64,000 bases of DNA, taken from Pilatotrama ljubarskyi (taxonomy: Eukaryota > Basidiomycota > Agaricomycetes > Polyporales > Polyporaceae). Shown here one piece after another: positions 44,489-56,553 of this stretch. The first letter of the stretch is position 1. Each line of letters begins with the position of its first letter. The notes beneath the pieces were generated by a model. That model had not been told where the DNA came from. It did no database searches and saw only the letters and a program-made list of their open reading frames with translations. The translations under genes and the position numbers were made by a program. Where the stretch lies: NCBI GenBank assembly GCA_022385805.1, contig MU277723.1, forward strand, positions 151,444-215,443. The letters run 5' to 3'.

Positions 44489-45713
44489 TTAAACCTTCGT
44501 ATCACCACCCTCCAGCCGTAGCCGCGCCTGCTCCAGCGCGCGATACACGTCCGACGCGAACGTCGAGTCCTCCGGCAGGTCCAAGATCTTCTGCAGCTCC
44601 GGCACCGCCTCCTTCGTCAACAGCAGCTGCGCCCCAGCGACCTCCCCCGCAGCGGTGTGCTCGTCCTTCTCGCCGCCCTCGGGCGGGGAGGAGTGCTCCG
44701 AAGGGGGCGGGGACTTCTCGCTGCTGGGCGCGGGGAGCGGTTTGGGCGCGTACTTGGCGTAGATCACGTCCAGCTCGGGGCTCGTCTGTGGGACGATGGC
44801 GCCTTGCCTGAGGAAGCCCTCGAGGTACTGAGAGGCCTTGTATGCTGTATGCGTTGCTTGAGCACGATGGACGTCTGGGAAGGACTGGAGCGCACGAGAC
44901 GCACCTCGATAGTGCGACCACGAGCGCCAGACGCAGAAGAAGAACGGGAAGTTAGGTATAATGGCTAGTAGAGCATGCATACGTCAGGGTGCAGTCGGCA
45001 TGGCCGTATAGGAAGGAGACCCACGGATCAGCGCGAAAGGCGCGGTCAGCGGGGAGACCGCGAGCCAGACGATGAAGCCCTTCTTGTGTCTCGGGGTGCG
45101 CTTCTCTACGAGCGACTGCAAATGCGGGAGCGGGGACGTGCACGCCGAGGGCGGGTAGACGAGCGGAATCTGCAACGCCGCACGGATATTGAAGCAATGT
45201 CGCATCATGTCATGGTTTGTCGAGGAAGTGGCTGCGTCAACGGATTGGCACGGCACTGAAGATGAGAATGGAGGCCACAAACCACTGGTGCCGTCTTTTC
45301 CTTCCCGGACGGGTGGACGATGTTTGAGAGCCTCGGGCCGAGGGAGGGATCGAGAGACTTGAGTGCGAGTTCTTCAAAGTCAAGACGGTCTACTAGACGT
45401 TCGCCGTATAGAAAGGCTTTGCGCTAGGGAGCAAGCGCAATAAGTATCGAGTCTCTCCGCGGTCGCCAAAGTGCAGAAAACGCGATATTCCAAAGCATGG
45501 GACGGGGTTGTACAAACACACCTTCCAAGTGCCCTCAGGCGCCTTTCCCATGCCCGCCCAGAGGTCGGAAGCCTTCGCGATGGCCCATTTCGACCACGAG
45601 GATTTATTCGTGTTCTGCGGGGGAGTGATGAAGTGGTAATACGTGAGGTGCTCCGGGGCCTTGCCGTTAATTGGTTTGGACGGCGGGGTGAGCGGCAGCG
45701 CGATGATGCGCAT
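44489..45713 (-). CDS. Mitochondrial K+/H+ exchange-related protein (Mit_KHE1-like)
   Basis: The protein resembles the fungal Mit_KHE1 family, linked to potassium/proton exchange of the inner mitochondrial membrane. Exon 1 (45713-45522) encodes MRIIALPLTPPSKPINGKAP, TYYHFITPP and WSKWAIAKASDLWAGMGKA. The next exon gives AFLYGERLVDRLDFEELALK and SLDPSLGPRL, the most conserved block. Further exons encode VYPPSACTSPLPHL, a hydrophobic stretch KGFIVWLAVSPLTAPFALI, and IIPNFPFFFCVWRSWSHYRG. The C-terminal part is Pro/Glu-rich and ends ARLRLEGGDTKV. An in-frame ATG 13 codons upstream (45752) would add a basic, mitochondrial-like lead, so either start is possible. The family call rests on the YGERLVDR...DPSLGP pattern recalled from memory. 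Confidence 0.75.
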
Positions 45714-47140
45714 GGAACGCGTCGCGCTGCGCGCTATCCTGGTCGCATGCATCGCCGGACGAGTACGTATCCTGAAGATGTTTTATAACGTTGTCGAGGG
45801 TCAAGAGAGAGGGCCAAAGAACGTCAGGCAGCTGAAGAAGGGTGGGAATTACGAGGCTCAGTTGTTGCTCGGCGTCGGGAACATGGAGGCGCGGCGCAAC
45901 GGCCCCTCTCTTCCTCGCGTGGCTTCCACGTGCGCCACCTATAATGCACCACAACTCGGACTCCCACCTCTCTTCCACCGTCAGACATTACTGTATGTAC
46001 TGATCCTGTTGCATCTTCGCGCGTCACGAGCTCTCGAGCCAATACTTTAGGAAATTAACCGGGCAATAACTCACAGCTCATATCTGCTATTGAAATCTGG
46101 GCGGACAATGGTCATCGTATGGAACCCCGAGTCTCTCTCATGATGAGAATACTCAAGCTGGGGCGGAGGTGTTAAACAACATAGTACTCCTCGAAAGCAA
46201 CACTCAACTCATATAGGTGCATTTATGAGCTAGCTCATGAGGTACGCAAGGACATTATGATGCTGCATGTCACCTGTGCTAACCCGCTCTAAGCCATGCA
46301 AGGAGTCACGACCAGGAAACGCTCACGAGGAGCTGCCGCAGAACGAGCGCGCAACCCTAGCCGCATGTCCTGTGACTACTATCATCACATAGGAAAGCGA
46401 GACGGAAGAGATATGCATGTCTTTCTCGCATGAGGGTCAGTTAGGGGAAGTTTCAGACCAACAACTTTGCATTCAACTGCAGGGTCCGTACACGCAGTTT
46501 GGCGGCCCTGCATATTATCCTCTCAGTTGGTGCCTACATACAGTAATATGCGGTGTATGCCAACCTGCTTACAGCCGACGTCGGTCCATTCGACGTTGAA
46601 TGGCATAACACTCTTCTTGCACTCGAGTTCCGGGATCATCTCGTGCATCTTTGTGTCAGTTCATGACATTCATATATTATGGTACCTGTGCGAACGCAGC
46701 GCCTCATAATCACCCGCTGCATCATCCATGACACGACAAAAGTGCACCGACTCCAGAACCTGGGACAGTGTCATGGAATGCGCTGCCCCCCTTAAATTCC
46801 ATGTCGAACAGGCCATCAATGACATGATTTTTAAGGTGGCAAAGCAGATCCTGGAGTGTCCTGACGCTGTCAATGGCCTTGGAATATGGGGATGTTTGTC
46901 GTGTGAGAACTACCGCTGCATGATCAAGCCTGGATATATGGCAAGGCCGCCAACTTGTGAAACGAAGTCCGAAGTTGCCATATTCGGGGGGACACCCGCA
47001 TAGACGCTCGTGGACGCGGTCGCGCAGGGCTGTGGCGGCGACGCGTCGGGTTGTCCTTGGTCTTCGCCTCCACCACACGCTACAGACCCAGTTGACCGGG
47101 CCACCATCACTGCAGTGTCTGCGACAAGACGACTACAACC
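45714..47140. other. Divergent intergenic region with an unassigned frame
   Basis: About 1.4 kb. A 91-codon plus-strand frame at 46728-47003 and a 118-codon frame on the other strand over the same bases have protein-like composition but resemble no known family, and neither shows convincing splice neighbours. Confidence 0.35.
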
Positions 47141-47589
47141 ATGGACCGAGCCTCATCTTCCGACTCCTCTTCTGACTCGCCTCCTCGCGCCATGGGCCCG
47201 GAAGATGACATCCCTCTTGACCCGTCCGACATGTTCATCGGCCCTATCCCCGACTCAGCAAAGTCCGTGATGGCCAACCTGAAGAGACACTACCCAGGGC
47301 GACCTCTTGTGTTCTCCGATGGCGCGCGCGAGGCAAAGACGCGGCGCAAGGACCCGCGTGGCGGGCTTTCTGGGCCCCCGAGCATCTGGGACCAGGGTTC
47401 GCTAGGCCAGGCCAACAGGCAGAGGGACGAATTGGTGGACCAGGCATTGGTTGAGCAGCTGAGGAACCGTGAGTGTCGGACTGCTGGCGGAGTAGCTCTT
47501 GCATCCTCTAATACAACATCGTTGTAGAGTTCGGAGACCCGTTTGACGACTCTGTCCTCAAGAAGGCGGCGGGCACGGATAGCACCTAG
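47141..47589 (+). CDS. Small hypothetical protein
   Basis: Two exons (47141-47468 and 47528-47589) encode 129 residues. The start MDRASSSDSSSDSPP is Ser/Asp-rich; the middle has DPSDMFIGPIPDSAKSVMAN and SIWDQGSLGQANRQRDELVD; exon 2 supplies FGDPFDDSVLKKAAGTDST. No domain, signal peptide or membrane segment. The splice join is canonical (gtgagt, ttgtag) and keeps the frame, which supports a real gene. Function unknown. Confidence 0.65.
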
Positions 47590-48447
47590 GGGGCTGTCCT
47601 ACGCTCATTGCTCTATGTGGGTATGGGTCACGGAAGGACAGACGACAGATGACTGACTCATCACAGCAGGATGTTATTCAGATGTTATCGCAGCTTTCGC
47701 TATCCAACGTGTATTACTACTCCATCTCGCAATCGGTGTACAATGGACCCGCACTCTCGTCGTCTCCTGCCGACACTGCCGTTGTTCCAGTCCGGTGAGA
47801 CAGTCGGAAGCCGCACAACGGTCTATGAATGCAACTGCGCGCCCCTGGAGCCAACTACCTCTGAACCTCATGTTCTCACCGCTATCTGCAGGTGTCGCCG
47901 ATCTCTCCTTGGTACCTCGAACCGGGCTTTGTTATGTTGCTCTCTCGATTCTGCAATGTCTCGATCATCGGCCTGCTGACGTCAATCCTAACTTTCGGCG
48001 GCCGCTACTTCAATCGTCCAGGGCCCTCTGTGTGCTGTGCGGTACGCTTCCATGGCTGCGCTCGTCACTATCGATATGCACGTCGACTGCGAAGCTCTCC
48101 GGTCTAGAGCTCTATTTCCAGCCGTCCGTCTGTGGCGTTAGCCATGCTTATACAGCAAGCGACAGTCCTGAGACGTCACAAGGCCCTCTGACCCCTGCGA
48201 CGGCCGCCCACCGTCCCAACGGCTCGCGATAGGTGAGCCTTCGTGAACGGGCGTGCGAGGGTCGCCCGGGCAGCTGACCTCGCAGGGGCGTCGCCGAGGA
48301 ATCGCCGCGTACTTATACCGAGCGTCTTCTGCAGGAGGCTGTCTCCGCCAGTGCGGCGCGTCGTCCTGTCAGCGGTCACTTGGTGCAGTCTCCTCAGCGA
48401 TCGTCTCTTCGCTGCTTGCGAGTTTCAGGAACGCGAAACCTTGGAAT
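47590..48447. other. Unresolved stretch with exon-like segments
   Basis: Between two plus-strand genes there is a stretch at 47669-47797 that reads QDVIQMLSQLSLSNVYYYSI onwards in one frame and ends at a good donor (gtgagac). It looks coding. A later frame at about 47929-48232 ends ETSQGPLTPATAAHRPNGSR. They might be exons of an unrecognised short gene or of a decayed one. No family identified. Confidence 0.3.
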
Positions 48448-49693
48448 ATGGTGAAGGAATACAAGCACCTCACGAGTGAGTACCTGCTCGACTGTCGCCA
48501 TATGCCTCGCTCTGCCCGGGTCTATGGTGTGGTCGCACTCGCGGTGACGTTCGCGACGCCCCTCTCAACTGTGGTGAAGTGCAAGCACGACAGCTCGTAC
48601 TCAAAATAAAGTGGTTGGCAGAGCTGCTCACTGACGGATCCTGCACGCAGAGAATGAAATCGACTTCTTCATGGAGAACGGGTACCTCGTCGTGAAGCAA
48701 GCGTTCTCGCGCGAAAAGGCGGCCGAGTTCACGCGCGAGATGTGGGTTCGCCTCGGGCTCGACCCGAACGACCCAGAGACGTGGCCGACCGACCGCGACC
48801 GCATCCACATGCCGGTGCACAGACGCGAGCCCGTCGCGACCTTCGCGCCCCGCGTACGTGTCTCCCTTTCCCACTTCCTTCCGCACAGCGTCGTTCCTGA
48901 CCGCGCGCAGGTGTGGGAAATCATGAAAGAGCTCCTTGGGGGCGAAGAGCGCATCGACGAGGCGAGCAGCACCTGGGGCGACTCCTTCATCGTCAACCTC
49001 GGCACGCCCGCGCTCGCGGCGCAGCGGACGCCCGTGCCGCCGCAGGAGCTCGACAACTGGCACGTCGACGGCGACTTCTTCGTGCACTTCCTCGACTCGC
49101 CCGAGCAGGCGCTCCTCGTCATCCCGCTCTTCTCCGACATCCAGCCGCGTGGCGGGGCGACGTACATCGCTCCGGAGGGGGTCGACATGGTCGCGCGCTA
49201 CCTCGCCGCGCACCCCGAGGGCGTGTACGCGCGCAACCTCACGTTCGTGCCCACGACGAGCACCGCGGCGGACCCGCGCACGGACCCGGGGTTCTGGTCG
49301 CACCTCGAGCAGGTCAAGAAGTGCACGCGCTTCGTCGAGCTCACGGGCGAAGTGGGGGACGTCGTCCTCCTGCACCCGCTCATGCTGCACTCGGCGTCGA
49401 AGAACCACCTCCGGATCCCGCGCGTGATCACGAACCCGCCCGTCGCGCTGCGCGAGCCGTTCAACTTTGCGCGCGATGACCGGGACGAGTACAGCTTGGT
49501 CGAGCTCAAGACGCTCAGGGCGCTCGGCGTAGACAGGCTCGAGTTCAGGCCGACGACGGAGCGGAGGCGCGTCGTGCCTCCGCGGGTCGCGCTGCAGGAG
49601 AAGATGCTCGCGGACGAGAAGCGCAGGCTAGAGGAGGTCGCGCGGGCGAAGGTTGATGTGGGTGCCGCGGCGCGGCCGATCGCCGTCGCGTAA
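48448..49693 (+). CDS. Phytanoyl-CoA dioxygenase (PhyH)-like 2-oxoglutarate/iron oxygenase
   Basis: The enzyme should hydroxylate an unknown small substrate using oxygen, 2-oxoglutarate and iron. Three exons (48448-48475, 48651-48853, 48911-49693) give 337 residues. The first exon has only 28 bases (MVKEYKHLT) and joins to NEIDFFMENGYLVVKQAF, the usual opening of this family. The iron ligands are WHVDGDF (His-x-Asp) and the distal His in LLHPLMLHSAS; the Arg expected to bind 2-oxoglutarate fits IPRVITNPP. WVRLGLDPNDPETWP and TPVPPQELDNW are further family-like blocks. There is no targeting signal. The C-terminus is a charged helix rich in Arg, Glu and Lys. Substrate cannot be inferred from the surroundings. 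Confidence 0.85.
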
Positions 49694-49913
49694 ACACCAG
49701 AGTTGCCGCATACAGTTAGCGCCTTCCTACGTAGCAGAGCAGGAAAGAAGGAATGTGTATCATACGCGAGTGAGAATGCAGTGCTACACGTACAGCTGGG
49801 TATGAAATCGACCGTGACGGCACGCAGGCTCTGTCCGCTGCTCCCGAAATACCAAGTGACACGACCTCTCCGCCCTCGGAACAATTCGTACATAGTGTGG
49901 CCTCTGATGCCGC

Positions 49914-50888
49914 CTACAGGACTCCGGGGAAGAACCACCAGCGGACGCGGCTCGCGTAGTGGTCCCACTGCTTGCCAAACTCCTTCCTGAGCGCGGCGTC
50001 CTCCATGCGGGAGCGCCTGACGCCGACGGCCAGCCACCAAGCATACCAGACGGCAAAGACGGCCCACGCCCAGAAAACGCGAGGGATAGTTCCCGACGGG
50101 TGATTGCGCGCGCCTGCGGAGACGCACTCTGCGATCCATCCGCCCGCGGAGAGGTCAGAGAGTCCGAGGCCGGCGAGGATGAGAAGGCTGCCGGCGTACG
50201 CGGGGTGACGCACGAAGCGATAGGGCCCGGACGTGACGAGCTGATGCTTTGGGAGGATGGCGAGGTCAAAGGTGAAGAACGGGCCGAGGGAGCGGTAGCA
50301 GGCGAGGCGGAGGAGGGTTCCTGCGGCGACGAGGGCGAGGCCGGTGAAGAAGGGAAGGGTTGGACGGATGAAGGGGGTGGAGGTGGCAGCGGGGGCAGCG
50401 GGGCAGAGAACGGCGTGGAGAGAGGAGCGGAGGGCGGGGGCGGGGAGGTGGTGGGAGAGGACGAGGAGGATGTCAGCGAGGGTGCAGAGCCAGACGAGGG
50501 GCTGCTGGATCTGAGGGGCGAGAGAAGCGGGAGTTAGCACGGGGTGGACGGACAGTGGCGGAGAGAGAGGGGAGATGGAGGAAGTCCGAAGGAATGAATG
50601 AAAGGATGATAGACGTGGATGAACGTGGTGCCCGGACGTGACGTGCGACCGGATAGTCGCCGTGTGTCGGGAGAAGCATGCTCGCGGATGTGGGCAGGTG
50701 GGAGGAGGCGTGGGAGGGCCGAGAGAGGGAGGCGGGCTGCTCACCTTGAATATGAGGGGTGCTATGCGGATCCAGGGCGCCTCTGTGTTGTCGTAGCGGC
50801 CCTTTGGAGGCGTCTTGTTGGGCGGGGTGCTGGCCATCTGGTAGAGGATGGCATGGAGGAGGATGAGGGGGGCGCGGACGAGGGACAT
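49914..50888 (-). CDS. Isoprenylcysteine carboxyl methyltransferase-like membrane protein
   Basis: Two exons (50888-50745 and 50510-49914) encode 246 residues with about five hydrophobic helices. The key block is LVTSGPYRFVRHPAYAG, the methyl-donor binding motif of the ICMT/PEMT fold, followed by SLLILAGLGL and, near the end, RSRMEDAALRKEFGKQWDHY and VRWWFFPGVL, which match the ICMT C-terminus (the Glu and Tyr patterns). True ICMT methylates prenylated proteins at the ER; several related fungal proteins carry the same fold with unknown substrates, so the substrate is left open. The open frame also reads through the intron, but spliced reading removes a Pro/Ser/His-rich stretch that has no place in the family. 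Confidence 0.8.
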   Translation of the reverse strand: MSLVRAPLILLHAILYQMASTPPNKTPPKGRYDNTEAPWIRIAPLIFKVSSPPPSLGPPTPPPTCPHPRACFSRHTATIRSHVTSGHHVHPRLSSFHSFLRTSSISPLSPPLSVHPVLTPASLAPQIQQPLVWLCTLADILLVLSHHLPAPALRSSLHAVLCPAAPAATSTPFIRPTLPFFTGLALVAAGTLLRLACYRSLGPFFTFDLAILPKHQLVTSGPYRFVRHPAYAGSLLILAGLGLSDLSAGGWIAECVSAGARNHPSGTIPRVFWAWAVFAVWYAWWLAVGVRRSRMEDAALRKEFGKQWDHYASRVRWWFFPGVL

Positions 50889-53800
50889 GGCGGGGAGACA
50901 AGAAGGAGGACGACGAGAGGAAGAGAGGGAGCGAGGATATAAGTATGAGAGCGGCGATCGAAGACAGCTGGGCAGTGGCAGCACTCGCAGGTTATGATAT
51001 ATGCACCTTCGAGCGCGGAACCTCAGCCAGGACGCGACGTGAACCTCGCCCGTCCAGAACCAGAACAGTACGTCCACACCGGACACTATCCCTGCGCGTC
51101 CTGCGCGTGCAGGTGCCACACCCAGCACGCCCGCCACCGTGGCGGCCCAGCGGCCGCGTCCAGTGTCGAATACAGCGACCGGGCGCGTTCCCCCGGGCGA
51201 CGCAGCGGGCGGGGGAGGGAGGACGGCCGAGGGATGCCGCGGAGAAAGGCCGCGGAGGAGGAGAGGGAGAGGAGAGGACCTGCGATCCGCACCCTCTTCT
51301 CCTCGCCATCTGCCGAACTCGCTCGATCGACGCTCCCACCCGCAGATCCCCGCATCCGCATACTCTGCATGTTGCAGGTGCATATCCCGTAGCCCCGCAT
51401 TCCAGCCAGACGGTGTACCACTCCCCCTCTTCTCAGCGCGGTGCTACAGCCATCCCCGCACCATTCCAGTTCGTATCCCTCGTCACTTCGCCCCCTCCTG
51501 GATGGAACTATACGGTCAAAAGCGCCCCACGCCGATGCACTCTGCGCCGGCGACTATGCCGGTCCCTGGATAACCTCTCGCGTCGCCGCCTCTGATCTCG
51601 GACCCATTCCCATCCACGTTCGTAATGCCTCCGTTCGCGACTCACACCCCTTCGGATCCTGTCGCACGGGCGCGAACCCTCTCGGAACTCGGAGATAGAC
51701 ACCTCTCTTGCGCCATAACTGCGCCCACTGCGCGAGACTCTTCTGCGTCCCACGCCCGATTGCGCGTGCGCGCATGGCAACAACCTTTCAGGTCGGCATT
51801 TCCGAGGACATGCCTCCAGAGCATCCAACCTAGCACCTGAGGCGCCGTGATCCTATGCAGTGACTCCATGCATGGGCAATCCACTTACTTGCTGGTGGTC
51901 CTATGGCTGTTCACCGCCAGACACGACGCTGGGGCATCTGTCGCGTGAGGGTCTTGGCGTCGTGCTGCCATGTTGCTCGTCGCGCGTTCATCTCCTAAAG
52001 CGGCGCAGAGGCCGAGGGTTATTGCAGTGCCACGCATAAACGTCACATCCGACACTTCGTAAGTAGAGGGAGAAACCCAGGTCCCGGGAGGGCTACACGT
52101 TTGCGTAGGGTTGAAACAGGGCCAATTGAATTAGCTTGTATGGGCCTCTCTTCACGAGTCCGCCGGACGAGTGCGCATTCTCCGTGCCTCGAGTCGCGTT
52201 AGCCAGAATGACAACAGCAGCGAGTGGGCGCCCCCTGAACGAGTGCGACGTGAGCGGAGATGGGCTCTTCGTCACGGTGTCCTCGACGAACTTGCGATGG
52301 ATGCGGCGTTGTGGCGTTGTGATACCGCCGGCTAGATCTGAGAACAAAGATCCCGACATACGATGGGAGCCCGATCGTGATCGGGGCTCCTCGCTCGCTC
52401 GTGCCTCTCTCAGCTCTCGATTCGTGGTCGTCGACGTTGTTGTGATGCTCTCCCGAGGTGTGTGCTTGGCCTTGTGCGACAGACCTGCCAGAGCTGTCCT
52501 GGAGGACGTCGAGGAACGGGGCGGCATCGGCGAGCACGGGCACTGCGGCGGCGTCGACGTCAGGCGCCACAAGCTCGACGAGTTCGCTCTTGCTTCACTC
52601 CTCGCTCCGGCTTTTCCACCGTTGCTTTCTACGCTGCTTCACGCCTGCTCATCTGCTTCGTCTGTCACTTGCTCGTGGACGAGATCGACGATGCTTGGAC
52701 CTGCCCTCCGGTCTCTGCGGCGCCGTTCTTGCGGTGTTGCTCAAGACTGGAAGCGAACGTCCGCTGAACTCGCTTCCAAGTAATCCACCTGCCCTGCGTG
52801 CTCCGGGGCCAAACCCGCCGCTCGGTGACAGCCTGCGATTTGCACACGTTCAGATCACTTCCACGTACCGATTCGGCCGCTCAGTCCTACCTCTACCGGT
52901 ACGTCGCGGTCGCCAAGGATGGCTGCAGTCCTCCCTACGTATACGGCTCCTAGGCCGTGGCCCACTGTGGGCTCTGCATGCTGTTGAGGAACCCCGCGGC
53001 TCCGAACGCCTTGTTTCCAATCGTGCTCTCGCACTAGCCTGCTGCTTCGTACCAACGGCTGCCACCAGTTGAGGTGTCAGCGCGTTCTTGTGATACGCAG
53101 TGGCTAACGCGAGTCCTCTATGTATCCGCGGAACACCCAATGAATGCATCCTTCCTCGAGCTGTACGCGCCGACGGAGACATTGATACGGGGGACCCTGG
53201 CTGCGTAGGCGCATCCATCCGGATGTGCGGCACGTACACTCGCCTGGACCCGTCCGGTGAGTCGAGTGACGGACCCCATGATCGCAATCCCGGAAGGTGT
53301 CGTTCCGCCTGTCCCCGCAGAACACCTTCTCAGCGTCTCCAGAACCGCGTTCCACTTCGCAAAGGCGATATAGCGAAGCGAACCCGAGTCCCACTCAACC
53401 CACAAGCCTCCGCCTTCCTCCGAGCCCACGCGAATCGATATCCTCATCCTGGCCGGGCTCGCTTCTCGAGGCCCCTGCTCGACCCGGCCGTTGCTTGATT
53501 TACTACAGGCTTGCGTTGGCAGCTGGCCCTGGAGCCACAGTGAGTGAAGAAGGCTTTTGCTACGCTTCCGACGCCCCTGCTCGCAGTCCGGACTCCACGG
53601 GTTCTCTGACCAGAACGAATGCGGCCCCTCGGGTGTATTGATTGGCCCAGAGGACTACCGCCCGCCCAGCAAGGAGTCCTTGGCACACTCACTTGCGGTA
53701 TGTCGATGCCGTCATGAAGTGCTACGAGCTCATTACTGACAAGTATCCGCGCCCTCTCTCGGAACCAGCTTCGATTCCGATCGTAGCTCCACGTCGGGCT

Positions 53801-55093
53801 TTCGAATATTTGGCAGGGGCGCTCAGCACCTCTAGACTCGCCTTCGAGTGATGTGAATACAGGCTGTTCGGAACACAGTACCGGACGGCGAGCGCTGCGG
53901 TTGGGAAGCGACTACAAGACGCATCCTCCCCTCATGAAGCGTTTCCGGACGCCATCCTCCGGGCGTGAGGCCCTTCAGGGTCCTGCCACACGCGAGGCAC
54001 CGCGACTGCCCAGACAAGCGACAGCATACTTACTGCAGTACGAAGGTTCCGCCGGCGAATGGCACGCCGGTACGTCGCTCGTTCTTGGCAGTCCAGTTAG
54101 GTGTACATGGCCAAGTCGCCGTAGCGGATTGTGGCTGGCCCCTCGCTCGACCTCCGCGGCGTGGCGGGCAACGCTGGCCTTGACCTCCATTTCGTGCGTC
54201 CCGGGCGGCGAAGATGGCGGGACGGTCGCTGTAGCTCGACTTTCGTCTGCTCGGGGCCTCACATACGTGCGCGACGTGCAGGAAGGATTACGGCAGCGCT
54301 ATAGTAGGCCGTCCATACCGTATAGAAAGTGACAGGATAACCTGTCCCGTCTGCAGAGGCCATTTGTCCAGGTTTGGTTGTTCGCCCTCGCCTTACGTCG
54401 AGCTAAGGTACGTCGTTTGCCGATAGTAATTAGAGTGTAGTACATACCCCGCCATAATGCCTCTGGCTAACGCCGTACTATGGTAGTATATCCGCTCCCC
54501 TTTTCGTAGGTATAACGACCCATGGATCCGCTCGGTGTTCATTGAGTTCGCTTCAGGCTGCGTCCAAGGAAGCGCCCCGGCTACAGTATCTCTACTTACC
54601 ATCATACGCATAGTCTCCGCTATGCAGACAACTCGAGCCACATCCCCGCAACGCTCTACTTGCGCGTGCCTTTAACGAATTCAACTCGGACTCCGGTGTC
54701 TCTAGGCTACCCCACGCTCTATATCGCATTGGCCTTCTTGCAAACTATCGCAGAACTGTATCCGAGCAGGCGCAGCTTTCAGTTCGAGCCCGGAGGTAAG
54801 TGGTTTACTTGTTTGCTTACATTGCTCAATATACTCAAGTTGACAGGGATATGCTTCGTTCGCCATTCGGTCCTGCTCAGGATTGCTCCAATGTAACAAT
54901 CTGAAGCGGCGTGAACCAGACCGACATTTGCGCTCTCTCAGGGCCATGTCTCCCAATGCATGATACTCTTCAGGCGAAGGATCCATTTGACCCGCAGATC
55001 GGTACACTCCGAACATGATACAATATGCATGCCATCCTCACCGCACATCACGTAGCATTGCCAAAGCAAGCGTCCTTCCCGACCCCAGTCCGC
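50889..55093. other. Gene-poor region of about 4 kb
   Basis: No gene could be recognised. Many frames of 60-215 codons overlap on both strands between 51.0 and 54.3 kb, but they share no family motif and conflict with each other. The first few hundred bases are the promoter side of the ICMT-like gene. The rest may be decayed coding sequence, a non-coding RNA locus or an old element worn beyond recognition. Confidence 0.35.
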
Positions 55094-55570
55094 TCAGATG
55101 GAAATCGCGCCGACCTCTGCGTCGACCTCCACGGGCCTCGCCTTCTTCCCCCTCATAGCTCTCCACGCCGCATTCGCCCTCTTCCCCACACACGCCTTGT
55201 ACAGCGCCTCCGGGCCCACCGCGATCGTGCGCCCGATCCCCTCCAGCATCTTCCCGGACCCGTAGATCATGGCGAGCGCGGCGGCGAGCACCGCACCGGC
55301 GATGATGACCGGCGGAAGGACGATCGCGAGCAGGCCGCGCATGATGCCTCGCACGATGCGTCGGGCTTCCGACGGTGCGGCCGGCGAGGGTCTGGGATCG
55401 CTGTCCGCTCCAGTCTGATGGGAGGGCCCTGGGGAAGACGGGTTGGGCCCGCGCGGAGGTGAGGGGCCCGCGGGCGGACTGGGAGGGAGGAGGGTGTATT
55501 CGGGGAGGACGACGGGATCTGCGGCCTGCGCGTCGTGCCTCCACTCGTCGTGTTTGTCTGAGCCGCCCAT
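55094..55570 (-). CDS. Proline-rich protein with glycine-rich hydrophobic tail (family member 3)
   Basis: A single exon of 158 residues. The first 70 residues are polar and Pro-rich (LLPPSPPAGPSPPRGP). Then comes ARRIVRGIMRGLLAIVLPPV, a hydrophobic stretch IIAGAVLAAALAMIYGSGKM, LEGIGRTIAVGPEALYKA, and a basic tail that ends VEVDAEVGAISI. The YGxGKxxEGIG-GPEAxY pattern is shared with the gene at 8014 almost position by position and less well with the gene at 9091. It is read away from Nis1-like copy D, just as member 1 is read away from copy C. Function unknown. Confidence 0.75.
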   Translation of the reverse strand: MGGSDKHDEWRHDAQAADPVVLPEYTLLPPSPPAGPSPPRGPNPSSPGPSHQTGADSDPRPSPAAPSEARRIVRGIMRGLLAIVLPPVIIAGAVLAAALAMIYGSGKMLEGIGRTIAVGPEALYKACVGKRANAAWRAMRGKKARPVEVDAEVGAISI

Positions 55571-56553
55571 GACGGTGCGTACTACTACGCAACTGCTCGA
55601 GAGGTTATGCGGCTGACGATGGAGTCAGCGTGGTCCACCAAATTGACGGCGGATCTGGAAGCCAGCGCATGCACGTACTATGTGTTTCCGAGAGATTCAC
55701 TCAAAAGTGAAATGGGGATTACAACGTCGAGTGGAGGAGAAAGTATATGGGTTCCTCGGCCTTCCGTTGTGCAGCGCTGCCCTGTACTCCTTATAGATCG
55801 TCTAGCGGCGCAAATGCTGCGGATCTGAACGCGCCTGCTTCGGCTGCTGCGATGAAATCGCACCGTTTGCTTCAAAGGACATTTGTCGCCGTCGTGGGAG
55901 GTGCGGGTGTGTAAGTAAGAATGCGGTACCGCCTCCGCAGCGACTAGGACGCCTTCTTGACTGTGAGCAGTTCTGAACCAGCGGTATGCGTAGACGTCTA
56001 ACGAACCTCGTCCTTGACATATTATCAAACTATGATACAGGTGGCTTGCGATTGATATTGACGATACTGGCGAGGCAGAGTGTTGTCTCAGGCCGCTGCG
56101 GTGCCAGAGGAACATGATGCCACCATCCGCAGGACTTTTGTACGAAAGGTGCTGCGGATCTCGGAACGATGACAGAACCATCATCCGCGGGATCGAGCTC
56201 TGGGAGGCAGCGCAGGATGAGCATATTGCATGGGACCCTGGGATTTTTTGCGGTTTGAGTGAAGTTCCCGCTCTGTCGTGCGAGTCCCGATTCCCGCTAT
56301 CATAGAGCATATGGGGATGTCTGCCTCGGGGATACCGAATCTGGAGTCGAACTGAGCTCTCGAAAGGTTGCCGGACTCGCACTCTCAAGGTCGATTACAT
56401 GTTTCCGAATTTGTGAAGTCCGCAAGTCAAGTTCAAGCTGCTATACTATGAGCACATCGTCTCGGACGGTTCCATCACATCCTGGGACGGCGAAGTGAGC
56501 GCTGGCCGAGGACATCCCGTGCATGCCCGAGTACTCACTTCATGATCGCAGCT
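55571..56553. other. Intergenic region; no gene recognised
   Basis: About 1 kb between member 3 and the HRI1-like gene. A 236-codon minus-strand frame (55678-56388) has no recognisable motif and is not taken as a gene. Confidence 0.4.

Noticed and set aside
48470..49408. 312-codon minus-strand open frame
   Set aside because: It is antisense to the PhyH-like gene, whose iron-binding motifs and splice sites are convincing.
51508..53498. Cluster of overlapping frames that might be a transposon remnant
   Set aside because: No integrase, reverse transcriptase or transposase motif and no terminal repeats could be seen.
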